From contig NZ_JBPWQE010000001.1 in the NCBI RefSeq assembly GCF_051811025.1, positions 4,092,001 to 4,156,000 on the forward strand: DNA of 64,000 bases, given 5' to 3'. Made by a program: the position numbers and the translations under genes. The stretch comes from Tardiphaga sp051811025. GTDB lineage: Bacteria > Pseudomonadota > Alphaproteobacteria > Rhizobiales > Xanthobacteraceae. A model generated the notes under the pieces. It did not search any database and was not told the DNA's origin. It was given only the letters and a program-made list of their open reading frames with translations. Shown here piece by piece: positions 25,926 to 34,785 of this stretch (the first letter of the stretch is position 1; the number at the start of each line of letters is the position of its first letter).

Positions 25926-27116
25926 GTGAATATCCTGTTGCTATCGAGCGAATATGCTCCCGCACGCGGCGGGATAGGCACCTACGCCCACGAGATCGCA
26001 TTGGCCGCAACGCAGCTCGGCGCGCGGGTGACGCTGGTCGCTCCCGATTACGCACAGGATATGTCAGCCGACGATCGCGCCATGCCCTTTGCAATCCACC
26101 GCTTCAGCGGCGGATTGCATTCGGCGCGCGATCTGCCCGCCAAGATCATGCTGGCGCGCAGCCGCATCGGTACGGCTCCGTTCGATGTGGTGCATGCCGC
26201 CGACTGGCCCTTCTTCATTCCGGTCGCACTCGCACGCGGCCGCACGCCGGCCCGAATGCTGATGACGGTGCACGGTACAGAGATCAATGAGACACAGACG
26301 CCGCTGAAGCGACTGGCGATCCGCTTCAGTGGCGTGTTCGGGCCACGCACCGAGGTCGCTGCCAACAGCAACTTTACACGCGAGCTGTTCCGCAAAAGAT
26401 TCACGATCGACGAACGCCGCATCCATGCCATTCGCCTCGGCGTCTCCGGTTTCTGGTCCGGACGGCGCAGCGATCGCGCTGCCACACGCGCGATCTATGA
26501 CATTGCGCCAGACCGGATCGTCATGGTCACTGTGGCACGGCTCACGCGGCGCAAGGGACATCACCTCACGCTCGCCGCCCTCGCGCAGCTTCCTGACGAA
26601 TTACGTCAGCGCATCACCTGGCTGGTCATCGGTCCCCAGGGAGAGGCTGACTATGTCGATGAGCTTCGCGGCATGATCACGGCGTCGGACTGCGACATCA
26701 GGCTGCTCGGCGCGCTATCGAATGAAGAAATTCGCGACATCTACGGTGCGGCGGACTTCTTTTGCCTGACCGGTGTGCCGGATTCGTCCGGCCGCGTCGA
26801 AGGCTTTGGTCTCGTCTATCTCGAGGCCGGCGCCACGGGCCTGCCGAGCGTCGCGAGCAACATCGGTGGTGTGCCCGATGCGGTGTTGGCCGGCCAGTCT
26901 GGCCTTCTGGTCGCTCCGCGCGTCGACATGATCACCCATGTGATCCGGCAATTGGCCGAAGACGATGAGTTGCGGGCGCGCCTCGGCGCTGGCGCCGCCG
27001 CACATGCGCGAGATCTGTCCTGGGAACGCTGTGCCGCAGAAACCTATGGTTTGAAGCGGCCATCACCGTCGGAGGATGCCTTGCAGACCGGATCGGAGCT
27101 GAGGGCATCGGCATGA
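25926..27116 (+). CDS. Glycosyltransferase family 4
   Basis: A 396-aa protein starting at GTG 25926, with GAGG 7 nt upstream. MNILLLSSEYAPARGGIGTYAHEIA is the canonical GT4 N-terminus with the GGIGTY loop. VTVARLTRRKGHHL and RVEGFGLVYLEAGATGLPSVAS mark the donor half with EX7E. The gene follows another GT4 by 8 bp and overlaps the next gene by 4. It resembles PimB/WcaL-like mannosyl- or glucosyltransferases, but donor identity cannot be read from sequence. Confidence 0.9.
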   Translation: MNILLLSSEYAPARGGIGTYAHEIALAATQLGARVTLVAPDYAQDMSADDRAMPFAIHRFSGGLHSARDLPAKIMLARSRIGTAPFDVVHAADWPFFIPVALARGRTPARMLMTVHGTEINETQTPLKRLAIRFSGVFGPRTEVAANSNFTRELFRKRFTIDERRIHAIRLGVSGFWSGRRSDRAATRAIYDIAPDRIVMVTVARLTRRKGHHLTLAALAQLPDELRQRITWLVIGPQGEADYVDELRGMITASDCDIRLLGALSNEEIRDIYGAADFFCLTGVPDSSGRVEGFGLVYLEAGATGLPSVASNIGGVPDAVLAGQSGLLVAPRVDMITHVIRQLAEDDELRARLGAGAAAHARDLSWERCAAETYGLKRPSPSEDALQTGSELRASA

Positions 27117-27520
27117 AACAGCTCGCTGCCATCATCACACTGCTTGTGCTCACCGCAGGTGCTGCGCAGGCCGACAATTGCAACAAGAGCCGGGAGTATC
27201 TGCTCGGCGGTCTTGCAGGCGATCTCACCATGCCGCCCCAGGCCTATGAAGGCCTGTTCAGGGTCTGCACCGCGACGGCGACGATGCCGAACGTCAAAGA
27301 TGCCTACATCCTGAAGGATGGTGGCATCGCGGTGATTCCGAAACAGGACACGGTGGCCGCCACCGCCGCGACGCTGTCGCGATTCTGCGACGCCAACCCC
27401 AGAGCCACGCTACGCTTCATCTCCGCCAAGGAGCTCGTGCTAACGAAATCGACATCGGGCATTGTGCAGATGTCGTCTGGCTCCGCGACATCGTGCAAGA
27501 AGATCAAGGGTCTCACCTGA
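27113..27520 (+). CDS. Small periplasmic protein at the end of the polysaccharide operon
   Basis: A 135-aa protein with signal peptide MKQLAAIITLLVLTAGAAQA and cleavage before DNCNKS. The mature domain has four Cys (DNCNKS, FRVCTA, RFCDAN, TSCKKI), suggesting two disulfides. The ATGA overlap with the upstream GT4 gene makes it part of that transcript. No family is recognised. A periplasmic accessory of polymer assembly or export is a reasonable guess from position only. Confidence 0.65.
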   Translation: MKQLAAIITLLVLTAGAAQADNCNKSREYLLGGLAGDLTMPPQAYEGLFRVCTATATMPNVKDAYILKDGGIAVIPKQDTVAATAATLSRFCDANPRATLRFISAKELVLTKSTSGIVQMSSGSATSCKKIKGLT

Positions 27521-27539
27521 ACCAGAGGGGAATGCCGCC

Positions 27540-27935
27540 ATGCTGAAGCGCATCTTTCGCTCCTCGTCCGAGACATTCCGGACACGCTCCCCGGAACGCG
27601 ATCGCATCACCGATGAACGGCTGGTTCTTGCCATTGCGGCGACCATCGACTCCGGCCTGCGCAGTGCAGAATACGAGCATGACGGCCTGAAGCGTCGGCT
27701 GGAAGAAGTCATCTCCATCGCGGCAATTGTCGGCGGTAACGAGATCGAGGACGTCAACAGCCAGTCGGACCCGCGGGCGGAACTTCTGCAAAAATCAGAC
27801 GACGAGATCCGCATCGGCGAAGCACGACTGCGGACGCTCGAAAACAATATCGAGCATTTCAAATCGCTGAAGCGAGACTTGAGACGGCGTTTCCCGGGCA
27901 TCAATCTCGATGCCGCCGAGCCGGCGCCGAAATAG
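27540..27935 (+). CDS. Small cytoplasmic helical protein, hypothetical
   Basis: A 131-aa soluble, charged protein starting at ATG 27540 behind GAGGGG. The C-terminal half (SDDEIRIGEARLRTLENNIEHFKSLKRDL split over ~85-115) has heptad-like spacing and is probably coiled coil. It lies 19 bp after the small periplasmic protein and is the last gene of the run. It resembles no known polysaccharide enzyme and may be a regulatory or scaffolding partner. Confidence 0.6.
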   Translation: MLKRIFRSSSETFRTRSPERDRITDERLVLAIAATIDSGLRSAEYEHDGLKRRLEEVISIAAIVGGNEIEDVNSQSDPRAELLQKSDDEIRIGEARLRTLENNIEHFKSLKRDLRRRFPGINLDAAEPAPK

Positions 27936-27949
27936 CGGTTTTCCACCGA

Positions 27950-28180
27950 TCAAAGCTGATCAAGATTCGGCCAATCAGCACGCCATGCGCGGGCCAGTGA
28001 CGCCACGACACTCTTCAGGGTGATCGATGCCTCGTAGCCGAGTTCGATACGATCGGGCATACTGATCGTATAAATGCTATCCCTCACCTCGTCGCTGGCC
28101 GCCACCCATACCGTGATCGGCCGCGCATGACTGAATCCCGCCCAAGGCTTCGCCAAGGGGATCGACCGGAGTATCTGCAT
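27950..28180 (-). CDS. Possible small protein, hypothetical
   Basis: A 76-aa frame, divergent from the acyl-CoA dehydrogenase with only 2 bp between the start codons. Third-position GC is high and the composition is protein-like (PITVWVAASDEV, IELGYEASITLKSV), which argues for coding. There is no good ribosome site before ATG 28180, which argues against. No homologue comes to mind. Confidence 0.35.
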   Translation of the reverse strand: MQILRSIPLAKPWAGFSHARPITVWVAASDEVRDSIYTISMPDRIELGYEASITLKSVVASLARAWRADWPNLDQL

Positions 28181-28182
28181 CC

Positions 28183-29343
28183 ATGACTGACCGCGCCGAC
28201 GCCATTGCCGCCAGGATCGAGACCTTCATCCGCGCCGAAGTCATCCCCTATGAAAAGGATCCGCGGACAGGTGCTCACGGCCCGAGCGACGAACTGGTGC
28301 AGGAGCTGCGCGACAAGGCCCGCAAGGCCGGCGTTTTGACCCCGCATATTCTTGCGGATGGATCGCATCTGACGCAGCGCGAAACGGCAAAAGCCCTGAT
28401 CAAGTCCGGTCTTTCGCCGCTGGGCCCGCTTGCCTGCAACACGATGGCGCCCGATGAGGGCAATATGTACCTGCTCGGCAAGGTCGGTACTGCCGAACAG
28501 AAGACGCGCTTTCTCGAACCGCTGGTGTCGGGCAAAGCACGCTCGGCATTCTTCATGACCGAGCCGGCAGGCGAAGGCGGCGCAGGCTCCGATCCGTCGA
28601 TGATGCAGACCACCTGCAGGCTCGATGGCAATCATTGGGTGATCAACGGGCAGAAGAAGTTCATCACCGGTGCGGAAGGCGCCAAGGTCGGCATCGTCAT
28701 GGCGAAGTCCGAGGACGGCGCCTGCATGTTCCTCGTCGATCTGCCCGATCCTGCGATCCGCACCCTGCGCGTGCTGGATACGATCGACAACTCGATGCCC
28801 GGTGGCCATGCAGAGATCGAGATCGATAACCTGCGTGTGCCTGCAGACCAGATGCTTGGCGCGTCAGGCGATGGTTTCAAATACGCGCAAATCCGCCTCA
28901 GCCCGGCGCGCCTGTCGCATTGCATGCGTTGGCTGGGTCTTGCGATCCGCGCCAACGAGATCGCGACCGACTATGCCTGTCGTCGCCATGCATTCGGAAA
29001 GGCCCTGATCGATCACGAAGGCGTCGGCTTCATGCTGGCGGAAAACCTGATCGATCTTAAACAGTCGGAACTGATGATCGATTGGTGCGCAGGCGTGCTC
29101 GACACCGGCTCGCTCGGCACGGCGGAAAGTTCGATGGCCAAGGTCGCCGTGTCGGAAGCGCTGATGCGGATCGCCGACCGCTGCGTGCAAGTGATGGGCG
29201 GCACGGGCGTGTCCGGCGAAACCATCGTCGAGCAGGCCTTCCGCGAGATCCGCGCGTTCCGTATCTATGACGGCCCGACCGAAGTCCACAAATGGTCGCT
29301 CGCCAAGAAGATCAAGCGCGACTGGAAGACCGATCAGCAATGA
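28183..29343 (+). CDS. Acyl-CoA dehydrogenase, ACAD10/11-like
   Basis: A 386-aa FAD enzyme that introduces a trans-2 double bond into acyl-CoA. FFMTEPAGEGGAGSDPS and WVINGQKKFITGAEGA form the FAD/substrate-binding beta-domain, and RRHAFGKALIDHEG and QVMGGTGVSGETIVEQAFREIRAFRIYDGPTEVHK form the C-terminal domain. The catalytic position carries Asp (about D363 in YDGPTEVH) rather than the usual Glu, as in ACAD10/11. No CoA ligase or hydratase is adjacent, so its pathway is unclear. Confidence 0.88.
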   Translation: MTDRADAIAARIETFIRAEVIPYEKDPRTGAHGPSDELVQELRDKARKAGVLTPHILADGSHLTQRETAKALIKSGLSPLGPLACNTMAPDEGNMYLLGKVGTAEQKTRFLEPLVSGKARSAFFMTEPAGEGGAGSDPSMMQTTCRLDGNHWVINGQKKFITGAEGAKVGIVMAKSEDGACMFLVDLPDPAIRTLRVLDTIDNSMPGGHAEIEIDNLRVPADQMLGASGDGFKYAQIRLSPARLSHCMRWLGLAIRANEIATDYACRRHAFGKALIDHEGVGFMLAENLIDLKQSELMIDWCAGVLDTGSLGTAESSMAKVAVSEALMRIADRCVQVMGGTGVSGETIVEQAFREIRAFRIYDGPTEVHKWSLAKKIKRDWKTDQQ

Positions 29344-29708
29344 CGCGCACGGCGAAAGCCGTTGCTGTTTGATCGAGTGCTGCGACCATTCAGGGATGGC
29401 GTCAGGAGGTCGATGGCCATCCCGAGGCGGCGCGCGGGCGCCGAAATTGCCAGACGTCTCGCTTGAGACAGCCCTCCCAATCAGCAACCCCGCCCTGAAA
29501 CTGCTGACCGACAGGTCAATGACGTTCTCTCGTACAAGCAATTCCGAGAAAAACTCTCCTACATTCACCGCCGTGCCAGCAGGCTTCTTCCGAACATGAT
29601 GGCGATGCATCTGCGTGCTGGACCATTTTGCCGATTTCCTGAAGTGTAATGCGAATTGTTGAAACCGCGACACTTGGCTCGCACAAGCCGGCATTGAAGA
29701 AACACACC
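29344..29708. other. Gap between acyl-CoA dehydrogenase and the sulfur island
   Basis: These 365 bases contain a GNRA-loop hairpin right after the dehydrogenase stop and no supported gene. Open frames on both strands lack ribosome sites. The right part should hold the promoter of the first ABC importer; a TAATG stretch at 29646-29650 is similar to the -10-like TAATG found at two other sulfur promoters, but the TTTGGAATTCC motif is absent. Confidence 0.4.
29349..29362 (+). terminator. GNRA-loop hairpin after acyl-CoA dehydrogenase
   Basis: ACGGC and GCCGT enclose a GAAA tetraloop, 5 nt after the stop, and are followed by TGCTGTTT. The stem is short but has a stable loop, so a weak intrinsic terminator is plausible. 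Confidence 0.4.
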
Positions 29709-30716
29709 ATGAAGACAGCGAAACTTCTGCACGTCGGCGCGCTCGCATTGGGCTTTGTCGCGGCGACTATGCAAGGCGTTCGGGCTGAAACAGCCCAACT
29801 CCGCATCGCGCAGCAGTTTGGCATCGCCTATCTCCCGCTCATCGTCGCCAGCGAACGAGGCTTGATCGAGGACGAAGCCAAGGCGCTTGGCATCACGCCG
29901 CCGAAGATCGAATGGCTACGGCTCTCGGGCGCAGCATCGATGAATGAAGCGCTGATTTCCGGCGGGCTGGATTTCGCGACCGCTGGCATCACACCGATGA
30001 TCCTGACCTGGGACAAGACGCGGACTACCGCCAAGATCATAGGCGTCGCCGCCTTGGGATCGATGGCCAATATCCTGACCACCAACAACCCGAACATCAA
30101 GACACTCGCTGACTTCACCGAGAAGGACCGCATAGCGCTGCCGTCAGTTAAGGTCGGCTTCCAGCCGATCGTGCTGCAGATGGCCGCGGACAAGGCGTTC
30201 GGAAAATACGACAAGCTCGACGAACTCACCGTCAGCATGCCGCATCCGGACGCAACGGCGCAGATCCTGTCGGGACGTTCCGAGATCACCGCGCACTTCA
30301 CCTCGCCACCATTCTCGCAACAGCAACTCGCCAGCGGAAAAGTGCACGAGGTGCTGAACAGCTACGACGTGCTCGGCGGCCCGCACACTTTCAACGTGGT
30401 CTATGCCACCACCAAATTCGTCAATGACAATCCGAAGACGATCCAGGCCTTCGTGCGCGGCCTCGACCGCGCCAATGACTGGATCAAAGCCAATCCGAAA
30501 GAAGCCACCGCGCTTTACATCAAGGCGGAAAACTCGAAGCTTGCGCCGGATTTCGTCGAGAGCATCATCCGCGACAAGAACATCAACTTCACGACAATTC
30601 CAGAAGGCGCGCAGAAATTCGCCGACTTCGAAGCCAAGGTCGGCCTCATCAAACAGGCCCCGGCGTCGTGGCGGGATCTGTTCTGGTCCGGCCTCGGGGA
30701 AAAGCCGGGAAGCTGA
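29709..30716 (+). CDS. ABC substrate-binding protein, nitrate/sulfonate/taurine type
   Basis: A 335-aa periplasmic receptor. The start at ATG 29709 gives signal peptide MKTAKLLHVGALALGFVAAT with cleavage after VRA; an upstream frame from 29649 would bury it. The mature protein has the SsuA/TauA-like fold (QFGIAYLPLIVASERGLIEDEA, SGGLDFATAGI, VRGLDRANDWIKANPKEA). It precedes its own ATPase and permease genes, making a complete importer. Ligand could be a sulfonate, sulfate ester or similar; context favours organosulfur. Confidence 0.88.
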   Translation: MKTAKLLHVGALALGFVAATMQGVRAETAQLRIAQQFGIAYLPLIVASERGLIEDEAKALGITPPKIEWLRLSGAASMNEALISGGLDFATAGITPMILTWDKTRTTAKIIGVAALGSMANILTTNNPNIKTLADFTEKDRIALPSVKVGFQPIVLQMAADKAFGKYDKLDELTVSMPHPDATAQILSGRSEITAHFTSPPFSQQQLASGKVHEVLNSYDVLGGPHTFNVVYATTKFVNDNPKTIQAFVRGLDRANDWIKANPKEATALYIKAENSKLAPDFVESIIRDKNINFTTIPEGAQKFADFEAKVGLIKQAPASWRDLFWSGLGEKPGS

Positions 30717-30717
30717 C

Positions 30718-31533
30718 GTGAACGTCGCGCCGCGATCGGCTGACTTCGTCGGCGACGCCGTAACGGCGCCGCTGCTGGCGCTCGACCATGTCAGCATCAG
30801 CTATCCCACCCGCGACGGCATCCTCACCGCCGTCGAGGATGTCAGCTTCACACTGTCGGCCGGCGAGCGGCTGTTGCTGCTCGGCCCGTCCGGCTGCGGC
30901 AAGTCCACGCTGCTGCGTACGGTGGGCGGTTTCCTGAAGCCGAGCAGCGGCGAGATCCAGCTACACGGACGGCGCATCGACGCGCCCGGCCCTGACCGCA
31001 TGACGGTGTTTCAGGAATTCGACCAGTTGCTGCCGTGGCGCACGGTGCTCGGCAATGTTCGCTACGCGCTGCAACGCGGCAAGTCGCTGCCGCGCCCGCA
31101 GGCGGAAGAGGCGGCGCGCCACTGGCTCAGCCGCGTCGGGCTGAAGAATTTCGTCGACGCCTATCCGCATACGCTGTCCGGCGGCATGAAGCAGCGCGTC
31201 GCCATCGCCCGTGCCTTCGCGCTCGAGCCGGCATTGCTGCTGATGGACGAGCCGTTTGCGGCACTGGATGCGCTGACGCGCCGGCAAATGCAGGACGAAC
31301 TGCTGAAGCTGTGCGAGGAGACCGGCAGCACGACCCTGTTCGTCACCCATGGCATCGACGAGGCAATCCGCGTCGGCACCCGCATCCTCGCACTAACGCC
31401 GCATCCCGGCCGGCTGGCCGCGACATTCGACGTGCCGCCCGACACCCGCATCCGCGGCACCGCGCGCTTCGCCGAGCTGGAACGACAGATCCAGCAGAGC
31501 GTTTTCGCCGATCCGGAAACCGAACATGTCTGA
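30718..31533 (+). CDS. ABC transporter ATPase (SsuB/TauB/NrtD type)
   Basis: A 271-aa ATPase starting at GTG 30718, one base after the receptor stop. Walker A GPSGCGKST, Q-loop FQEFDQLLPW, signature LSGGMKQRVAIARA, Walker B LLLMDEPFAALD and H-loop VTHGIDEA are all present. It overlaps the permease gene by 8 bp. It energises import of the receptor's ligand. Confidence 0.92.
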   Translation: MNVAPRSADFVGDAVTAPLLALDHVSISYPTRDGILTAVEDVSFTLSAGERLLLLGPSGCGKSTLLRTVGGFLKPSSGEIQLHGRRIDAPGPDRMTVFQEFDQLLPWRTVLGNVRYALQRGKSLPRPQAEEAARHWLSRVGLKNFVDAYPHTLSGGMKQRVAIARAFALEPALLLMDEPFAALDALTRRQMQDELLKLCEETGSTTLFVTHGIDEAIRVGTRILALTPHPGRLAATFDVPPDTRIRGTARFAELERQIQQSVFADPETEHV

Positions 31534-32350
31534 TATCGCTGCGCCGAAACTGGTGCGCGCGCCCGCTTTGCGGCGCGTGTTCGATGGTACGCCGTGGCAC
31601 CGTGCCGTGATCCTGCTGGGCTTCGCGCTGATCTGGGAGCTTTATGCGCGCTGGCTCGACAATGCGCTCCTGCTGCCGACCATGGGCGCGACTTTGTCGG
31701 CGCTGTGGGCGGCGATCGTCTCCGGTGAACTGCCGGATCGTACGCTGACGTCGCTGCGGGTCCTGATCACCGGCTATGCGCTGGGCGTCGCCGTCGCCGC
31801 GATCCTCACCACCCTCGCCGCGCTGTCACGTTGGGGCAACGAGGCGCTCGGCCTGCTCACGTCGATGTTCAATCCGCTTCCCGCCATCGCGCTGCTGCCG
31901 GTTGCGCTACTGTGGTTCGGCATCGGCACGCCGAGCCTGATCTTCGTCATCGTCCATTCGGTGCTATGGCCGGTGGCGCTGGCCTGCTACGGGGGCTTCC
32001 TCGCTGTGCCGCCGACGCTGCGGATGGCTGGCCGCAATCTCGGCCTGTCCGGCGGCCGCTTTGTCGTGGAGATTCTGGTGCCCGCGGCGTTTCCGCAAAT
32101 CCTGTCGGGCCTGCGGATCGGCTGGGCCTTTGCCTGGCGGACGCTGATCGCGGCCGAACTGGTGTTCGGCGTCAGTGCCCGTTCTGGCGGCCTCGGCTGG
32201 TTCATCTACACCAGCCGTGCGCAGCTGGAGACGGCTAGCGTGTTCGCGGGACTGCTGACGGTGATCCTGATCGGCCTCGTCGTCGAAGGGGTCATCTTTC
32301 GCACATTGACGCGGATCACGGTGCAGCGCTGGGGCCAGGAGCAGGCGTGA
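31526..32350 (+). CDS. ABC transporter permease (SsuC/TauC type)
   Basis: A 274-aa inner-membrane protein with six probable helices. The EAA-like coupling segment is RMAGRNLGLSGGRFVVEILVPAAFPQILSGL. It is the third gene of the importer, translationally coupled to the ATPase. It resembles the SsuC/TauC/NrtB group. The operon apparently ends here, about 160 bp before the next sulfur promoter motif. Confidence 0.92.
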   Translation: MSDIAAPKLVRAPALRRVFDGTPWHRAVILLGFALIWELYARWLDNALLLPTMGATLSALWAAIVSGELPDRTLTSLRVLITGYALGVAVAAILTTLAALSRWGNEALGLLTSMFNPLPAIALLPVALLWFGIGTPSLIFVIVHSVLWPVALACYGGFLAVPPTLRMAGRNLGLSGGRFVVEILVPAAFPQILSGLRIGWAFAWRTLIAAELVFGVSARSGGLGWFIYTSRAQLETASVFAGLLTVILIGLVVEGVIFRTLTRITVQRWGQEQA

Positions 32351-32513
32351 TCGTCCGGACTATGCTTGGCAGTCAGATCCGTAGCAGGCGGCTCAGGATC
32401 ACGTCCGTGGAACTATGCGATTGACCAATTGAAAAGTCAGATCCGCATCCGAGGCACAACGTTCTCCATATGGCGGCATTGTGCAGAGCGATCAACCCAT
32501 GATCGTCCTGGTT

Positions 32514-32550
32514 TTTGGAATTCCCCAGATCGCCTGCTTGGGACTCTAAT
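32514..32550 (+). promoter_or_regulatory. Sulfur-type operator/promoter motif A
   Basis: TTTGGAATTCCC (32514-32525; palindromic core GGAATTCC) is followed by CTCTAAT (32544-32550) as a possible -10. It lies 74 bp from the core to the start of the sulfonate-binding protein gene. Two near-identical motifs occur at 44947 and 52671 in front of other sulfur units. Confidence 0.55.
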
Positions 32551-32598
32551 GCGTCATCAGTGATGGTGCCTTTCACGCCCCAATGCAGGACAACGACA

Positions 32599-33570
32599 AT
32601 GCATGCCAGACGAATGATCTTGAAAGTCGCCATCGCCATGGGTCTCGGCGTGGCTATCGTCTCCGCTCCCACGCTGATCGGTTCCGGATCAGCACACGCG
32701 CAGGAGAAGACCGTCCGGATTGGCTTCCAGAAATACGGCAAGCTGGTTCTGCTGAAGAGCAAAGGCAGCCTTGAGCCACGCCTGAAGGCACTTGGCTGGA
32801 ACATCAAGTGGACGGAGTTTTCGGCAGGCCCCGCGCTGCTGGAAGCGATCAATGTCGGTGCGCTCGATTTCGGCAACACCGGCGAGGCGCCACCGATCTT
32901 CGCGCAAGCCGCTGGCGCACCGATCCGCTATGTCGCCTACGAGCCGCCAGCGCCCAAGGGCGAAGCAATCCTGGTGCCGAAAGGCAGTCCGATCAAATCG
33001 GTCGCCGAGCTGAAGGGCAAGAAGGTCGCGCTCAACAAGGGCTCCAACGTTCACTATCTGCTCGTCAAGGCGCTGGAGAAAGCGAACATCAAGTATTCCG
33101 ACATCACACCGGTGTTCCTGGCGCCGGCCGACGCGCGGGCGGCGTTCGAGCGCGGAGCCGTGGATGCCTGGGTGATCTGGGACCCGTTCCAGGCGGCCGC
33201 TGAAGCCGCGATCGAGGCGACGGTTCTCGCCGACGGCACCGATACCGTGTCGAACTACCAGTTCTATCTGTCATCGCAGAAATTCCTGGAATCCGATCCC
33301 AAGGTGGTCGATGCGATTCTCGAAGGCCTGCGGGAAGTCGACGACTGGGCCAAGACAGACATCAAGGCCGTGGCCGAGCAGTTGAGCCCGTCGGTCGGCC
33401 TGCCGATTCCTGTCCTGGAGGTCGCGCTCAAGCGGCAGGCCTACGGGATCAAGCCGATTGATCGCAAGGTCATCACCGAGCAGCAGCAACTGGCCGATAC
33501 GTTTCTCGCGCTCGGACTGATCCCGAAAGCCATTGCCGTAGCCGACGCCGCGGGGACACCCGCACCATGA
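32599..33570 (+). CDS. ssuA: Aliphatic sulfonate ABC substrate-binding protein
   Basis: A 323-aa periplasmic receptor. The start at ATG 32599 (AGGA 8 nt upstream) gives a signal peptide with cleavage after AHA before QEKTVRIGFQKYGKLVLLKS. The sequence VGALDFGNTGEAPPIFAQAAGAPIRYVA is characteristic of SsuA. Its stop overlaps the ssuD start (ATGA), so binding protein and monooxygenase are co-translated. No permease or ATPase follows directly; it may use the importer upstream or the SsuCB at 46.8 kb. Motif A precedes it. Confidence 0.9.
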   Translation: MHARRMILKVAIAMGLGVAIVSAPTLIGSGSAHAQEKTVRIGFQKYGKLVLLKSKGSLEPRLKALGWNIKWTEFSAGPALLEAINVGALDFGNTGEAPPIFAQAAGAPIRYVAYEPPAPKGEAILVPKGSPIKSVAELKGKKVALNKGSNVHYLLVKALEKANIKYSDITPVFLAPADARAAFERGAVDAWVIWDPFQAAAEAAIEATVLADGTDTVSNYQFYLSSQKFLESDPKVVDAILEGLREVDDWAKTDIKAVAEQLSPSVGLPIPVLEVALKRQAYGIKPIDRKVITEQQQLADTFLALGLIPKAIAVADAAGTPAP

Positions 33571-34727
33571 TCGCTGTCGATGACGCTCTCAAGATTCTCT
33601 GGTTCCTGCCGACCAGCGGCGATGGCCACTATCTCGGAACCACGGCCGGTGCGCGCGAGGTCGATTTCGACTATCTGCGGCAGATCGCGCGTGCCGCGGA
33701 CAAGCTCGGCTATTACGGAGCCCTGCTCCCGACCGGCCGCAATTGCGAGGACTCCTGGGTCATCGCATCGGCCATCGCGCCGTGGACGGAACGATTGCGC
33801 TATCTCGTCGCCGTGCGACCCGGACTGCAGTCGCCCACAGTAGCAGCGCGCATGACTGCCACGCTGGATCGCCTGACCAACGGACGGTTGCTCATCAACA
33901 TCGTGACGGGCGGCGATGCCGTCGAGAACAAGGGCGATGGCGTCTTCCTCGATCACGACGAACGCTATGAAGTCACCCGTGAGTTTCTGAATGTTTACGC
34001 GCGGGAGCTCGCCGGCGAAGCCGTTACTGTCGCCGGCAAGCACATCACGGTCGAAGACGGCCGTATCCTCTACCCGCCGATCCAGACGCCTCATCCGCCG
34101 TTCTATTTTGGCGGCTCGTCGGATGCCGGCATCGATGTCGCCGTCGATACCGTCGACAAATACCTGACCTGGGGCGAGCCCCCGGCGCAGGTCGCGGAAA
34201 AGATCGCACGCGTGCGCGGGATCGCCGAGCAGCGCGGCCGCAAGATCACGTTCGGCATTCGGCTGCATGTCATCGTCCGCCATACCAACGAGGCGGCATG
34301 GAAGGCGGCCGACGAACTGATCGAGCATCTCACCGACGACACGATCGCATCCGCGCAGCAAATTCTCGGGCGAATGGATTCTGTCGGCCAGCAGCGCATG
34401 TCCCAATTGCACGGCGGACGGCGCGACCGGCTCGAGGTCAGCCCGAATCTGTGGGCCGGCGTCGGCTTGGTGCGTGGCGGTGCCGGCACGGCGCTCGTTG
34501 GCGATCCCGCCACCGTCGCCGCACGCATCCGCGAATATCAGGACCTCGGCATCGATACGTTCATCCTGTCCGGCTATCCGCATCTCGAAGAAGCCTATCG
34601 GTTTGCCGAACTGGTATTCCCTTTGTTGTCGCTGCAACGGACCGACAATGTCCGGCAGTTCCGCGCCAATACCGGGCCGTTCGGAGAGCCAATCGCCGAT
34701 CATCGCCGGACGACCGCAAAAGCCTGA
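33567..34727 (+). CDS. ssuD: FMNH2-dependent alkanesulfonate monooxygenase
   Basis: A 386-aa bacterial-luciferase-fold enzyme that cleaves C-S bonds of alkanesulfonates to aldehyde and sulfite, using reduced FMN. Family markers are LLPTGRNCEDSW (Cys60, equivalent to Cys54 of E. coli SsuD), FGIRLHVIVRHT with the active-site His, and GGRRDRLEVSPNLWAGVGLVRGGAGTALVG with the mobile-loop Arg. It is coupled to the upstream ssuA. No SsuE flavin reductase is next to it or elsewhere in the window. Confidence 0.93.
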   Translation: MIAVDDALKILWFLPTSGDGHYLGTTAGAREVDFDYLRQIARAADKLGYYGALLPTGRNCEDSWVIASAIAPWTERLRYLVAVRPGLQSPTVAARMTATLDRLTNGRLLINIVTGGDAVENKGDGVFLDHDERYEVTREFLNVYARELAGEAVTVAGKHITVEDGRILYPPIQTPHPPFYFGGSSDAGIDVAVDTVDKYLTWGEPPAQVAEKIARVRGIAEQRGRKITFGIRLHVIVRHTNEAAWKAADELIEHLTDDTIASAQQILGRMDSVGQQRMSQLHGGRRDRLEVSPNLWAGVGLVRGGAGTALVGDPATVAARIREYQDLGIDTFILSGYPHLEEAYRFAELVFPLLSLQRTDNVRQFRANTGPFGEPIADHRRTTAKA

Positions 34728-34785
34728 TGCGTCGCCGGTCTTGCCCCCGCGGCGCAACGACGCCGCGGCATCTGGAGGACACAAC

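Noticed and set aside
29349..29650. Possible decayed gene between the dehydrogenase and the sulfur island
   Set aside because: Scattered protein-like stretches on both strands but no continuous similarity that I recognise.
28864..29748. Long 294-codon minus-strand frame opposite the acyl-CoA dehydrogenase
   Set aside because: It is the antisense shadow of a clear dehydrogenase gene; the composition is that of reversed coding DNA.
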